Assembly: GCA_026636295.1 (NCBI GenBank)
Contig: CP089459.1
Span: forward strand, 806,001 to 870,000
Length of the DNA stretch: 64,000 nucleotides
Source: Medakamo hakoo
Taxonomy: Eukaryota; Chlorophyta; Trebouxiophyceae; Coccomyxaceae
Direction: 5' to 3'
Shown here: positions 1-9,915 of the stretch, in pieces
How the letters are laid out: each line of letters opens with the position of its first letter
How positions within the stretch are numbered: the stretch's first letter is position 1
Translations under genes and position numbers: made by a program
The notes under the pieces: generated by a model
What the model saw: only the letters and a program-made list of their open reading frames with translations
Told to the model about the DNA's origin: nothing
Databases searched by the model: none

Positions 1-61
1 GCGCGCGGCGCTCACGGCTCACCTCCCCCCCCACACCCACACACCCCGCACACACCCCCAG

Positions 62-526
62 GCCATCTCCAAGTTTGACGCCGCCCTGGCCATCGACCCC
101 GCCAAGCACGACGCCCTGTGGTGCTTGGGCAACGCCTACACCTCGCAAGGCTTCCTGACGGCGGACGGCGACGCGGCGGGCGCCCTCTTTGCGCGCGCGG
201 CGGGCTGCTTCGAGCGGGCGGTGGAGGCCGACCCCACGAGCGAGGTGTACAAGAAAGCCCTGGAAATGACGGCCAAGGCGCCGGCCCTGCACGCCGAGCT
301 GCAGAAGCAGCTGGCCGCGTCCGCGGCGGCGGGCGGCGGGGGGATGATGGGCGGCGGCGGCGGCGGCGGCGGCGGCGGCCCGCGCGGTGGCGGCGGCGGC
401 GGCGGCCGCGGCGGCGGCGGCCAGGCCGACGCGTCGTCCGAGTTTTGGTTTGACGTGGCGGGCTGGGTCGTCCTGGCGGCCGTCGTGGCGGGGATTGCGT
501 TTGCCGCGCACAAAGGGGCAAAGTGA
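62..526 (+). CDS. TOM20: Plant-type TOM20 mitochondrial import receptor, last exon (5' part off the window)
   Basis: Outer-membrane receptor of the TOM complex that binds mitochondrial presequences. Only the final 154 codons are present; an acceptor (CCCCCAG) ends at base 61 and the frame opens in phase 0. The stretch KHDALWCLGNAYTS followed by an acidic, TPR-like helix pair and EVYKKALEMTAKAPALH is diagnostic of the plant TOM20 family, which is unrelated in domain order to animal TOM20. A low-complexity Gly-rich linker (about residues 78-117 of this exon) precedes a single C-terminal membrane span beginning FWFDVAGWVVLAAVVAG and a short basic tail, the tail-anchored topology known for plant TOM20. 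The poly-Gly insert is unusual. Stop TGA at 524-526. Confidence 0.93.
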   Translation, partial: AISKFDAALAIDPAKHDALWCLGNAYTSQGFLTADGDAAGALFARAAGCFERAVEADPTSEVYKKALEMTAKAPALHAELQKQLAASAAAGGGGMMGGGGGGGGGGPRGGGGGGGRGGGGQADASSEFWFDVAGWVVLAAVVAGIAFAAHKGAK

Positions 527-1031
527 AGGGAGGGAAGGGGGTGGGGTGGGGTGGGGGGTCGGCCCTGCGCGCTCTGTCAAAACCACAAACTTTTTCGAGT
601 GGGGGGTAGCACCATGCTGCTCGTCTGTCCTTGTCTGGTCTGGGTGTGGCGTGCTGGCGGCCGCCGGGGGAAATGGCATGGACGCTGCGCTGGAGGGGCA
701 GGGGAGGGAGGGAGGGAGGGGGGTAGTGTGGGGGGATGTGATGGCTTTTTCGCGCGCGCGCGAAAAAGCCATCACATCCAGCCTCGGGCCGCCATTCAAC
801 GACCTCCCTTGTCTCCCTGCTCCATGCGCCATCCTTGGCACGTATCTTCGGCACCCATTGAGGTGGCGGGCGGACGGCAAGGGCCACTGGCCAGCCCGGC
901 CGCCGCCCACAACCGCCGTCGGTTTGGACACTGACCCGGGCAGGCTGCTTGATATGTTCCCTGAAATACATGTTTCATCAACAAGCAAAGCAATTCGAAT
1001 CGAGAAATCGTTAGAAGCGAACGCTTCAAGC
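527..1031. other. Intergenic region between TOM20 and the tRNA gene
   Basis: No convincing reading frame on either strand. It holds a G-rich tract just after the TOM20 stop (about 528-560), another around 695-735, and the long perfect palindrome described separately. The last 100 bases before the tRNA are less GC-rich than the surroundings. Confidence 0.6.
734..779. repeat. 46-bp perfect inverted repeat
   Basis: The left arm GGATGTGATGGCTTTTT (734-750) is matched exactly by its reverse complement at 763-779; the 12 bases between them are an alternating CG run, itself self-complementary. The whole element is thus an uninterrupted palindrome able to form a 20-odd-bp hairpin. It sits about 210 bases past the TOM20 stop. 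Confidence 0.95.
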
Positions 1032-1272
1032 GGGCAATTGGTATAGTGGTAGCACAGGGCCTTGCCATCTTCTGGACGGAAGGAAGAGAGGCGAGGGTCG
1101 TGAAAGTTGGTCCAAGTTGTGGTGGTGGCAGGTTCAATCCCAGCCAAAACCCCTCCCAAACCTTCTCCCACTTCCCCCGCCTCACGCCCACCCGTCCGAA
1201 ATAGCGAGAACGCGCTCTATCAATCGATAGCGCAAGCCGGCCCAGACCCGGGTTCGATTCCCGGATTGCTCA
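1032..1272 (+). tRNA. tRNA-Gly(GCC) with an intron of about 170 bases
   Basis: The 5' acceptor strand GGGCAAT (1032-1038) pairs with ATTGCTC (1265-1271, one G-U), discriminator A1272. D arm 1041-1055 contains the A box (TGGTATAGTGGTAGC). Anticodon stem GGGCC (1057-1061), loop TTGCCA with anticodon GCC at 1064-1066; the 3' stem GGCCC is at 1239-1243. Four-base variable loop, T stem CCGGG/CCCGG around TTCGATT (1248-1264), the B box. The intron, about 1068-1237, begins one base 3' of the anticodon, the canonical nuclear position, but is far longer than the usual 10-60 bases. It contains a second B-box-like GGTTCAATCC at 1131-1140 and a hairpin near 1211-1233. A T5 terminator follows. Confidence 0.8.
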
Positions 1273-1280
1273 CGAGCTTC

Positions 1281-1285
1281 TTTTT
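1281..1285 (+). terminator. RNA polymerase III terminator of the tRNA-Gly gene
   Basis: A run of five T starts eight bases after the discriminator base, as expected for Pol III. Its position supports the distal 3' end of the tRNA rather than the earlier B-box-like site. Confidence 0.7.
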
Positions 1286-1575
1286 GGACGTTTCGGCGTT
1301 TTTGTTTTGGTGGCGGCGTCGGACGGCGGCGCGACCGCGGCGGCGGGGAGGGCGTGGCAGCGGGCGGCGGCCGCTCGGCCGCCCCCTCCCCCTCCCTCCG
1401 CCTCTCCCCTCGCGTCCGGACCCGCGCTGGATTGAGGGGCATGTTTTGCTCGATTGTCATGGTTTCTGAGGCATGAGACAGCGGGCGCCGCCGCCCCTGC
1501 CGCCCTCCCGCCCGCTGCCCGCCCCTCCTCCTCATCTGACATGTTCCAACGGAGGCAAGGCAGGACATTATTTTT

Positions 1576-3352
1576 TCAGTACCCCCACGCCTCCAACGCC
1601 TGCGCACTCCGCCTCCACCCGGGCGCCACCTTGACCGACACGTCCAGGTACACCGGCCGCCCGAGGAACAGCTCCACGTCCGCGCGCGCGGCCGCGCCCA
1701 GCCGCTTCAGCGCCGCCCCGCCCGACCCCAGCAGGATGGCGCGCTGCCGCGGGCGTTCGACCGCGATGGTGACGGCCACGTAATCCTTGGCGGGCGGGTC
1801 GCGCTCCGTGTACTCCGTCACCGCCACCGTCGCCGCGTACGGGACCTCGTCCCGGTACAGGGCCATGACCTTTTCCCGCACAATCTCCGCGACGAAGAAG
1901 CGGGTCGGCGCGCTCGACAGCAGGTGGCGCGGGTACAGGGACGGCCCCTCGGGCAGGTGGTCGGCCGCCCAGCCGGCGGCGGCGGCCACGCCCCGGCCGT
2001 CGACCGCGCAGATGGGGAAGACGGGCAGGCCGCCGCTCGCGGACGCCGCCGCCTCGACGGCCGCGCGCACGGCCGGCGAGTCCAGCCCGCCGCCGCCCGG
2101 CAGGCGGTCCACCTTGTTCAGCAGGATGGCGGCCGGCTTGCCCGCCGCGGCCAGGCGGGCGGTCAGCTCCGCGATGGCGGCCGGCGCGGACGGCGACCCC
2201 GCGTCCACGAGCGCGAGCAGCGCGTCGGCGTCGGCCGTCGCGCGCTTGACCGTCGCCATCATGCGCGCGTCCAGGGCGGCCGACGGCCCCGTCGCGTGCG
2301 TGGCGTTCGCGGACGACGCGGACGACGGCGACGGCGCCGACCGACCCGAGCCGGGCCGGCCGCCGCCACCCGCACCCGCACCACCCGGCCGCCGGTCCGG
2401 CAGGAGGCCGGGCGTGTCCAGGAGGACCATCTGGCAGTGCGCCGTCGACGCGATGCCGAGGACGCGGTGCCGCGTCGTCTGGGCCTTGGGCGAGACGGCG
2501 GCCAGCTTGGCGCCGGTCAGGCAGTTGAGGAGGGTGGACTTGCCGGCGTTGGGCCGGCCGACGATGGCGACGTAGCCTGGGGCGTGGGGTGGGGTGGGGG
2601 TGGGGGTGTGAGTGTGGAGTGTGGTGGGGGGTGGGGCGTGAGTGTGGTGCGGGATGGGGGCGCGCGCGCTCCCCAGCCCCCCAGCCCCGACCCTGCTCCC
2701 AAAAAAAAAGTCGACGCGACGCACCCGACTTGTGGCCCGGCGGGTCCTCGTCCAGCATGGCTTGGGTCAGCACGTCCTCCGCGCCCGGGCGCGTCGCCGG
2801 GTCCGTCCACTCGCTGGGCGCGTCGTCCAGGGTGTCGGCCAAGGCCGCGGCCAGCGTGGCGGGCGACGCCTCGGCCAGGGCCGCGAGTGCCGCGCGCACG
2901 TCTGCGGGCAGGGAGCCGTCGTCGTCGTCACCGTCACTACTGGCGCCTCGCCGCCCGCCTCCACCGCTCGCCCGGCCCTCTGCGCCGCCGCGCTTGCGGT
3001 GCGTGCGCTGGGGTGGTGGTGGTGGGGCGTCGGGCGAGGCGGCCGCGGTGGTGGTCGTGGGAGCGGCTGGCATGGCGGCGGCAGCAGCAGGTGGCGCGCT
3101 GGCGCCGGCATCGGCGGCCGGGCCGCGCCCCATGCCGTCGCTCCCAGACCGGGACGGCCGGCTCCGCGACCGCGCGTGTGCAATGGTCCGGGCGCGCACA
3201 CCATGGCGCACGTCCTGGGTGGATGGTAGGGGCGCTGGGTGCGCCGGTCGGCCGAGGGCGGCGCGTGTGCGCGGGCGGCTAGCCGCCGACGCAGCGGGCG
3301 CGGCGACGCACGCCGTGGCCGGCGGAGCAACGCCGCGGCTGGGCACCGTCAT
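1576..3352 (-). CDS. ERA: Era-type GTPase (ribosome small-subunit assembly), probably organellar
   Basis: Two exons: 3352-2725 and 2576-1576, 542 residues, joined through a split Gly codon to give HKSGYVAIVGRPNAGKS, a signature of Era. G motifs: P-loop GRPNAGKS (about 216-223), QTTRHRV (242-248), DTPG (263-266), NKVD (363-366). The C-terminal KH domain follows, with VERPRQRAILLGSGG as its RNA-binding loop. Era binds the 3' end of small-subunit rRNA and checks late 16S-type maturation. The 209-residue N-terminal exon is Arg/Ala/Ser-rich and then acidic, unlike bacterial Era, and begins with a plausible organelle transit peptide; chloroplast or mitochondrion cannot be decided. A low-complexity Gly/Ser insert of about 40 residues lies between G3 and G4. 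Confidence 0.9.
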
Positions 3353-3538
3353 TCCTCGAGTGGGGTATGTGAACTCTCTCTCTTTCTCTCGCGCGCGTGT
3401 GCGTCACGGGCGGTAGGCCAGGAGGGCGTGTCGTACGCCCCGCCCCCTCTCTCTCGGAACAAAGAGTTGTTTGCTGTGTGTGTGTTGCTGAACCTGCCGC
3501 GCCCTCCTCCTCCCCCCTCCCTCCTCCCCTCGCTCTCA

Positions 3539-4311
3539 TCACCCCTGCCCTCCGCCGCCGGCACCCTCCACCACCGTCACGCCCATGGACCGTGCTGTCG
3601 CCGCAACACTCCGGGCCACCGACTCCAACGGCACGTGCGGCACGTCGGCGGCTTTGATGCGGGCGATGGCCAGGACGTCGGCCGCGGAGACGGAGCCGGC
3701 GGCCGCGTGGCCCGGCTTTGACGCGCCCTTGGCCAAGCCGGCGGCCTGGCGCAGGAGGTAGGACGTGGGCGGCGTTTTCATCGTCTGCGCGTGAGGGCGG
3801 GGGGCGGGGACGTGTGAGGGCGGAGAGGGCGAGGTCTGGGCACAGGCTCCCCCGTCTGCCTTCCAGGCAAAACGAGGGGGGAGGGGGCGCCCAAGGTTGC
3901 CAGCGTTCGCTTCACCCACCCATCCCCACACACGCACATATGTGTACGATTTATCGGTGTACGCCGTGATCATGACGGGGATGGGCACGCCGTCCTGTTG
4001 GGTTTTTCCGTGCGGGCGAGGGTCGGTCGTGAGTGCAAAACACGCGCAGGGCCGTGCTTGGCCAGGTCGCGCCAAAAAAAAAAACGCCCGCCCGCCCGCC
4101 CGCCCCCTCAACACCCCTCTCCTCCCTCCCTCACCTTGATGCCGGCCGTCGCGGCATTGAAATCCTTGCAAAAGCCCATGATGTTGAGGCCGGCCTGGCC
4201 CAGGGCAGGACCCACCGGCGGTGCCGGTTTCGCTTCGCCCGCGCCGATTAACAGGCGGATGGTGGCGGCCACGGCCCGGCCGCCGGCGGCGCGGCCGCCC
4301 TTGGCGGCCAT
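3539..4311 (-). CDS. MRPL11: Mitochondrial ribosomal protein uL11 (L11)
   Basis: Three exons: 4311-4135, 3994-3938 and 3784-3539, all phase 0, 159 residues. The sequence shows the L11 N-terminal domain ([22 protein letters not shown], of which PPVGPALGQ is diagnostic), the FCKDFNAAT helix, and the rRNA-binding C-terminal part ([16 protein letters not shown]). L11 forms the GTPase-associated centre with 23S-type rRNA. No long presequence is visible, which fits mitochondrial L11 better than chloroplast RPL11, but organelle choice is inference. It is transcribed divergently from the cytosolic uL1 gene 210 bases away. The exon of 57 bases is short but its frame and family match are exact. Confidence 0.92.
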
Positions 4312-4521
4312 TGAGTGATGGGGTGGGTCCCCAGTTGGTGTTCGGATTGAGCCCTCCCCCCGGCACGCCGTGTCGTTTCTCGCCGCACGGGGGAGACGGC
4401 TAAAGACACAGGAGTGAGGCGCCCGCCGCTGTTTTTTGCTCCTCACCCCCCTGTTCTTCACAACTCTTATTCGTCGTCTTCGGGCTTCAGGCACACCCGA
4501 AAAAAACCAAGACACCAAACC

Positions 4522-4996
4522 ATGACGTCCAAAATCTCTCCTGAGACGCTGCGTGAGGCGATCTCGAGTGCGTTGTTGCGGGAGGTTAAGGGGCGAAGAG
4601 GACGGGCCGCGCGTCCATCGACGGCTTTCTCCCGGCTGTGCGCGCCGCCGCCGGTAGCGCGTGCCCGCCTTGTATTCGTCCTGCCCACTGGCCCGGCCAG
4701 CAGCACAGGTCTTGGAATGTCCATTGCCGGCCGTGTTGTGGGTGGAACGTGCCGGCGTGGGACCGTGGCACGCGTCCGCGTCCGCGCTCTGCCGCTCGCG
4801 CGCCGCCGGCCGGGGTTTTTGCCGCGCCGCCCGCCGCCCAGGCCCGCCCGGCCCTGCCCGCGGGCGCATGCACATGTACAGCAAGGCGTGGGCTACACCT
4901 CCACCGGCCGGCCGGGCTCTGCAAAAGCCAGCGTGACGCCGCGGCGCGGCCGTCTGTGTTTGCGGCACGGCGGCTCAGATCGGGCCTTCGCTCACC

Positions 4997-5029
<33 letters not shown>

Positions 5030-5646
5030 ACCCTCCAGCCGTCCTCGAGGGCGCGTCCAAAAAGCCGCGCAAGTTCACGGAGACGGTCGAACTCCAGATC
5101 GGCCTGAAGAACTACGACCCGCAGAAGGACAAGCGTTTCTCCGGCACCGTCAAGCTGCCGTACACGCCGCGGCCGGCGATGAAGGTGTGCGTGCTGGGCG
5201 ACCACAAGCACTGCGAGGAGGCGCAGGCCATGGGCGTGGACGCCATGGACGTGGAGGCCCTGAAAAAGCTGAACAAGAACAAGAAGCTGGTGAAGAAGCT
5301 GGCCAAGCGGTACGCGGCCTTCCTGGCGTCGGAGACGGTCATCAAGCAGATCCCCCGCCTGCTCGGCCCCGGCCTGAACAAGGCGGGCAAGTTCCCGTCC
5401 CTGATCTCGCACTCCGAGACGCTGGAGGGCAAGGTGACCGAGATCCGGGCGTCCGTCAAGTTCCAGCTCAAAAAGGTGCTGTGCCTGGGCGTCGCCGTCG
5501 GCAACGTCCAGCTGTCCGAGAAGGAGCTGTACGTCAACATCCAGATGGCCATCAACTTCCTGGTGTCCCTGCTGAAAAAGAACTGGCAGAACGTGCGGTG
5601 CCTGTACATCAAGTCGACGATGGGCGCGCCCGTCCGCCTGTACTGA
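4522..5646 (+). CDS. RPL10A: Cytosolic 60S ribosomal protein uL1 (RPL10a)
   Basis: Two exons: 4522-4567 and 5039-5646, 217 residues, the usual family length. The first donor is GTGCGT at 4568, giving [21 protein letters not shown] across the join; a later GT at 4593 would break the frame. Highly conserved blocks include [42 protein letters not shown] and [20 protein letters not shown]. It forms the L1 stalk that handles deacylated tRNA at the E site. The intron is 471 bases and ends in an exceptional run of 32 C before the acceptor. Divergent from the mitochondrial uL11 gene. Confidence 0.96.
4998..5029 (+). repeat. Poly-C run of 32 bases inside the RPL10a intron
   Basis: An uninterrupted C homopolymer forms the polypyrimidine tract just upstream of the acceptor at 5038. 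The exact length is likely to be uncertain in sequencing. Confidence 0.85.
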
Positions 5647-6186
5647 GGAGTGTGTGTGCGGGCGGTGTGGCGCGCTGGCCCCGCCACCCCCTCCCCCGCG
5701 CGCCTGGTCTCCCCTCCTCCTCCTCCGCGTCCTTTTTCCGTGATACCAACGCGCGGCTGCTGCCAACAGACAAGGGGTCACCGCGATAGAGGCGCCCTTA
5801 CGCCCACGACAGGCACACACACCACCGTGTGTGTGTCGTCGTGGGCTCGGTGCTCTCCGTAGACCCTGCCGCAACCAGCGCTGCTTGGGAGTCGGGGTGT
5901 GTCCCTCACACCCCGGCGACGTGCCTGCACGCAAAGATGTGGAGAGAGAGGTGAGGTGGGGCGTGGGGGGTGGGAGGGGGTGGGCCTGTCTGGGGCGAGA
6001 GCGCGGGAGGGTCGGGGGGGGGGCGTGTGAAAAACCCACCCCCGCCTGCCCGTCTTTCGTTTGCCCAAATGCGTCCGTCCACACGCCCACCCGTGCGCAG
6101 CGTCCAGCCTCTCGACAGAAACAAAAGAAACATCACACAGCCGCCCACCCTACACCCCCCCGCGCCCTCTAAAAAAAAGAATTGCC
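5647..6186. other. Convergent intergenic region between RPL10a and the auxilin-like gene
   Basis: 540 bases with no supported gene. It holds the 3' UTRs of both neighbours and an imperfect hairpin at 5802-5846. G-rich stretches lie around 5950-6030. Confidence 0.55.
5802..5846. repeat. Imperfect inverted repeat (hairpin) between convergent genes
   Basis: GCCCACGAC at 5802-5810 pairs with GTCGTGGGC at 5838-5846, and the inner CACACACAC pairs with GTGTGTGTG around a small loop near 5822-5826. It may help end transcription or process 3' ends from either side; that role is inference. Confidence 0.7.
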
Positions 6187-8743
6187 TCACTTGCGGTCGC
6201 CCGCCTCAAACGCCGCCCACGCGCCTTTCAGCGCGTCAAACGCGGCGTCCGCGATGGCGACCTCATCGGGCGCGCCTCCACGCCCGCGCACTTTATCAGG
6301 GTGGACGACCAGCGCGGCTTTGCGGTACGCTTTTTTGACGGCCGCCGGGTCGACGACGTCGGCGAGTGACAGCGGCGCCCAGGGCGCGCCCGGCCACAGC
6401 ACCGTGTGCAGGGACGACAGCAGCGCCCTGATGTTGCCCTCCTTGCCCGCCCGCCACGCGGCCAGCTTGTCCCTGAGCCCGCCGTCCTCCCAGGCCGCGG
6501 CTTTGGCCTCGGCTTCCGCCGCGGCCGCGGCTTCGGTCGCGGCCTTTGCGGCGGACGCGGCCGCGACCCGTTCAGCGCGCGCGGCCAGGCGCCGGGCACG
6601 GGCGGCGGCCCGCTCCGGCGGCTCGCCGGCCGTGGGGGCGTCCGAGGGCGGAGGCTGGGAGGATGGAATGGTGGTGGGAGGTGGGCTCGGCCATGCCGCG
6701 GGCGCAGCAGGTGGCGGCGGCGGCGGCGGCGGCGGCGCGGCAAACGCGGCGAGCAGCTCGTCTCCGGGAGACGCGGGCGGCGGCGCGGCCGGCTCGGCCC
6801 TTCCACCACCGCCGCCTCCCAACCCCAACAGGTCCGGCTCGTCGCCGCTGCCCGCCTCGACCATGACAAAGGAGCCGCCGGACGAGCCCGCGGACGTGGC
6901 GGACGCGCCGTCCCCACCGCCGCTGCCAGAGGTCGTGCGCGCCGCGGCCGTCGCCGCCGGCGGCGGCGGAGACGCTGCGCCGGACGACCCACCGGAAGAC
7001 CGCGGCCGCGTCGGCGGGCGAGGGGACGCGTGGGCGGCGGCGGTGTGGCGCACGGCGGCCTCTGCTGCCGCCGCGTCGGCAAGCAACCCCTCCACCACGG
7101 ACCGTTCGCCCGGCGGGAGGGCCGCCAGGGCCCGCCCACGCGCGGCAGGGGGCATGGCCGCCGCTTGGGCCGCCCACTCGACCAGGTAGGGTGGGGCGTC
7201 GGACGAGGACGGGTGCTGCGGGCGCGGTGGCGGCGGCGCGGCCGCGTCGAGCGACGGCGGCGCGCCCCCGCTCACCCGCCCGACCACGCTCCCGCCGCCC
7301 GTCGCGGCCGCCAGCTTGGCGTCCGCTTTATCGACCGCGGCTCTCAGCGCACCGCCCGCTTTGGACGCCGCCACCCGGGCCTTGTCCGACGCGGCGGCCA
7401 GCCAGCGCTGGGAACCCGCGAGCAACGCGCGCGCGGCTTTCGCGGCGGGCGGCGGCGACGGCGGGCCGTCGCCGGGCGCGGGGGCCAGGGCAGTGCCGGC
7501 CGTGGACGGAGGCGGCAGGCCCGCCTCCCAAGACGAGCCGTCCCCGGGCGCTGGGTTGTGGTGGTGGGCGTCCAGGCTGGGCGGCGGTTCCTGCGCGTGG
7601 CCCTCCCAAAACCGGCCGGCGGGCGCGGGCAGGGGTGGGCTGGGCGGCGCGGGCGGAGGTGCGGGCGCTGCGTCTCCCGCCTCCTCTTCCGCGGGCGCCG
7701 GGCCGCCGGGCGACGACCCGGATGCAAAAGCGGCCAGCAGGTCGGCGTCTGCGTCGGTGGTCGACGCAGCGGGCGGTGGCGGCGGCGGCGGCGGCGGCGG
7801 TGGGGAAGCCATCGCCACGCCCGCCACGAAATCGTCGTCCAGCAGGCCGCCCGCCGCGCCGCTGCCGGGCGGCGCGCCACTGCCGCCTCCTCCTCCTCCT
7901 GCTGCTGCGCCAGCAGCCACCGCTCCAAACAGGTCCAGGGCGGCCATGGCGTCCGTGGGCGGCTGGACGGCGGCCGCCTGCGGGCTGGGTGCTGCGAGCG
8001 CGGGCGCGCCGCCGCCGCCCAGCCCGGCCAGCAAGTCGGCGCCGCTCAGGACGGGCGGCGCGGGCCCAGGCGAGCTGCGGGCCGACGATGAGGGCGGGCC
8101 GGAGGACAGGGCGTCCGCGGACGGTGACGCGCGCATGGGCCTGCGTGCGTGCGTGCGTGTGTGTGTGTGTGTGGGCGTGGAGTGAAAAGGATGGTGGCAG
8201 CGCGCGAGGTTTCGCGGCGCGCCGGGGGACCCACCGCGCCATTCCCGCGAGACGAAAACCGCACGTTCCGCGCCAGGCACCGCCTCCGGTCCCGGGCAAG
8301 CCTGACATGTGCGGCCTGGAGCTTGGTCTGGGTGGGCAGGGGGCCCAATCCGGCAACCCACGCCCTCCACACGCCCCCGGTCAAAAAACCACCTGCGCGT
8401 GCCCGCTCGCTGTCGCGTCTCTCTCTCTTTCGCTGTCTTACCTGCCCTTGCCGCCCGTCCCGCCGCCCACCAGGTCGGCGAACGCGTCTCCGCCGCCACC
8501 GGTCTGGATTCCGGCCCCACCCGGACCTAGAAGCGGGCGCGGCGGCGGGGACGCCGTCAGCGAAGACGGCTGTGGCGGTGGCGCGGCGCTGACGCTGCTG
8601 CCATTGGCTGGGCGCGGAGGAACTGGCGCGGCTGGCGACGCACCGCCAGCCGGCCCGCCACCACTCCGCTTGGCGGCAGCGAGGGTGGGCGCCTGGCCGC
8701 GGACCTCTGGGACGAGGCTCGCCAGCGGGTCGTCCCTCTTCAT
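6187..8743 (-). CDS. Auxilin-like J-domain protein (clathrin uncoating cofactor)
   Basis: Two exons: 8743-8442 and 8140-6187, joined through an Arg codon (AG|G), 751 residues. The extreme C-terminus is a J domain of the auxilin type: LLSSLHTVLW, then DVVDPAAVKKAYRKAALVVHPDK with the catalytic HPD. Auxilins recruit Hsc70 to clathrin lattices to strip coats from vesicles. The long middle is low complexity (Ala, Pro, Gly) with acidic short motifs such as DLLAGL and DDDFV and a WEGHAQ patch that could bind clathrin or adaptors; such motifs are typical but not proof. The exon 2 acceptor sits next to a GTGCGTGC repeat that is intronic. No PTEN-like domain is present, as in plant auxilin-like proteins. 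Confidence 0.87.
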
Positions 8744-8911
8744 TTTTTGGGCGCGTGTTTTGGGGGGTGTGAGCGCGCGGAGAAAACCTGCTCGCCCCTT
8801 GTCTCTCCACCCCTCTGCTCACACAGGGGCGCCTGGGCCCCCCCTGCCTTTGTCCGGCGGCCGGACGCGAGGCGAGGCGGAAACACACACACCACAGCCG
8901 GATGAAAACTG

Positions 8912-8913
<2 letters not shown>

Positions 8914-8966
<53 letters not shown>
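8914..8966. repeat. (CA)n microsatellite
   Basis: About 26 uninterrupted CA units lie immediately downstream of the prefoldin 3 stop codon, between two minus-strand genes. Confidence 0.95.
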
Positions 8967-8969
<3 letters not shown>

Positions 8970-8973
8970 TCAC

Positions 8974-9591
8974 TCACGCCGACCCCGCCCCCGCCGCCCC
9001 CCCTTTCTTGGCCACCGCCCGCCCCGCCGCGACGTCCGCGTTGTACACCCTCGCCAGCGACACCTGCGTCGTCGTGACGCAGTCCTTGATGAACGCCAGG
9101 TCTTCGTCGTTGGCGGCCAGGGACGCCCGCGCCGTGTCCAGGTTGGCTTTGAGCAGGGCTTCGGCTTCGTCGAGCGGGTATTCCGCCATGACGCCCGCGC
9201 CCAGCCACAGGCCGACGGTCGGCGGCGCGCCACCGGCCGTCCCGCTCCGCTCGACCCGCGCGCGGGCAAAGGCCTGGTCGGTGAGCGCAAAGTCCAGGAC
9301 CAGGTCGGCGTCGGGCGGGGGGGCGCCCGGCCCCTCGCCCGCCAGCAGGCGCACCGCGGCCAGCGAGCGCTCCAGTTCGGGGACCTTGGCCTGCAGGCGC
9401 GCCCGGCCCGCCGTCAGGTCGCCTTCCAGGCGCCGGTACGCCGCGTGCATCGCGTTCAGCTTGTTCAGCGCTTCCGGGGCGCCGCCGGGCAGGGAGGCCA
9501 GGTAGGCGGGGACGTCTTCGATGAACTCGGCGGGCGGGATGCGGGTGTGGCGGGGTTGGGCGGCCGTGGAGGTGGGCGGGGAGTCGGCCAT
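8974..9591 (-). CDS. PFD3: Prefoldin subunit 3
   Basis: A single exon of 205 residues. Prefoldin is the hexameric chaperone that passes unfolded actin and tubulin to CCT. The chain reads as an alpha-type prefoldin: an N-terminal PPAEFIEDVPAYL motif typical of subunit 3 (VBP1), a long coiled coil, a beta hairpin region with VGLWLGAGVMAEYPLDEA, and a second coiled coil ending LAFIKDCVTTTQVSLARVYN. The MADSP start is preferred because the frame upstream is Arg/Pro-rich and unlike the family. It is divergent from the oxidoreductase gene, with 324 bases between the two starts. Confidence 0.92.
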   Translation of the reverse strand: MADSPPTSTAAQPRHTRIPPAEFIEDVPAYLASLPGGAPEALNKLNAMHAAYRRLEGDLTAGRARLQAKVPELERSLAAVRLLAGEGPGAPPPDADLVLDFALTDQAFARARVERSGTAGGAPPTVGLWLGAGVMAEYPLDEAEALLKANLDTARASLAANDEDLAFIKDCVTTTQVSLARVYNADVAAGRAVAKKGGAAGAGSA

Positions 9592-9915
9592 GGTGTGCAC
9601 AAGGACACGGGGGGAGAGGGAAGGGTGCGCCGGAGCGCGGCGAGAGCGTACGGTTGCGCCTGTCTCACGGCGTGGCGGGCGCCGGTGCGAGCCACCAGCC
9701 TCCTTCCAGGCGACAAAGGGGATCACGAGCGTGCCTGTGGTGAGGGCTCTGGTGGGTGGGAGGCGCCCGGCGACCGGCCTCGCCCGTGCAAAAGAAAGCT
9801 CGTCGAGCGATGGAAGGAATGGGTCTGCGAAAACACTCCCTCACCCGTTATCACAACTAGCTTTTTCTACTCCCCGCACGCGCTTCACCCCCACCTCAAC
9901 ACCCCACGCGCGAAA
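9592..9915. promoter_or_regulatory. Shared divergent promoter region, PFD3 / oxidoreductase
   Basis: 324 bases between two head-to-head start codons, with no reading frame of its own. It must hold both 5' UTRs and promoters. No clear TATA box was seen. Confidence 0.5.

Noticed and set aside
1131-1140. B-box-like GGTTCAATCC as the 3' half of the tRNA
   Set aside because: Its T stem is imperfect and the following bases cannot pair with the 5' acceptor strand, whereas the distal half pairs at all stems and has a T5 terminator.
4593-4600. GTTAAG as the RPL10a first donor
   Set aside because: It throws the second exon out of frame; GTGCGT at 4568 gives the conserved REAIS-TVLEG join.
6406-8091. 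Long plus-strand frame opposite the auxilin-like gene
   Set aside because: Arg-rich shadow of the real minus-strand gene with its J domain.
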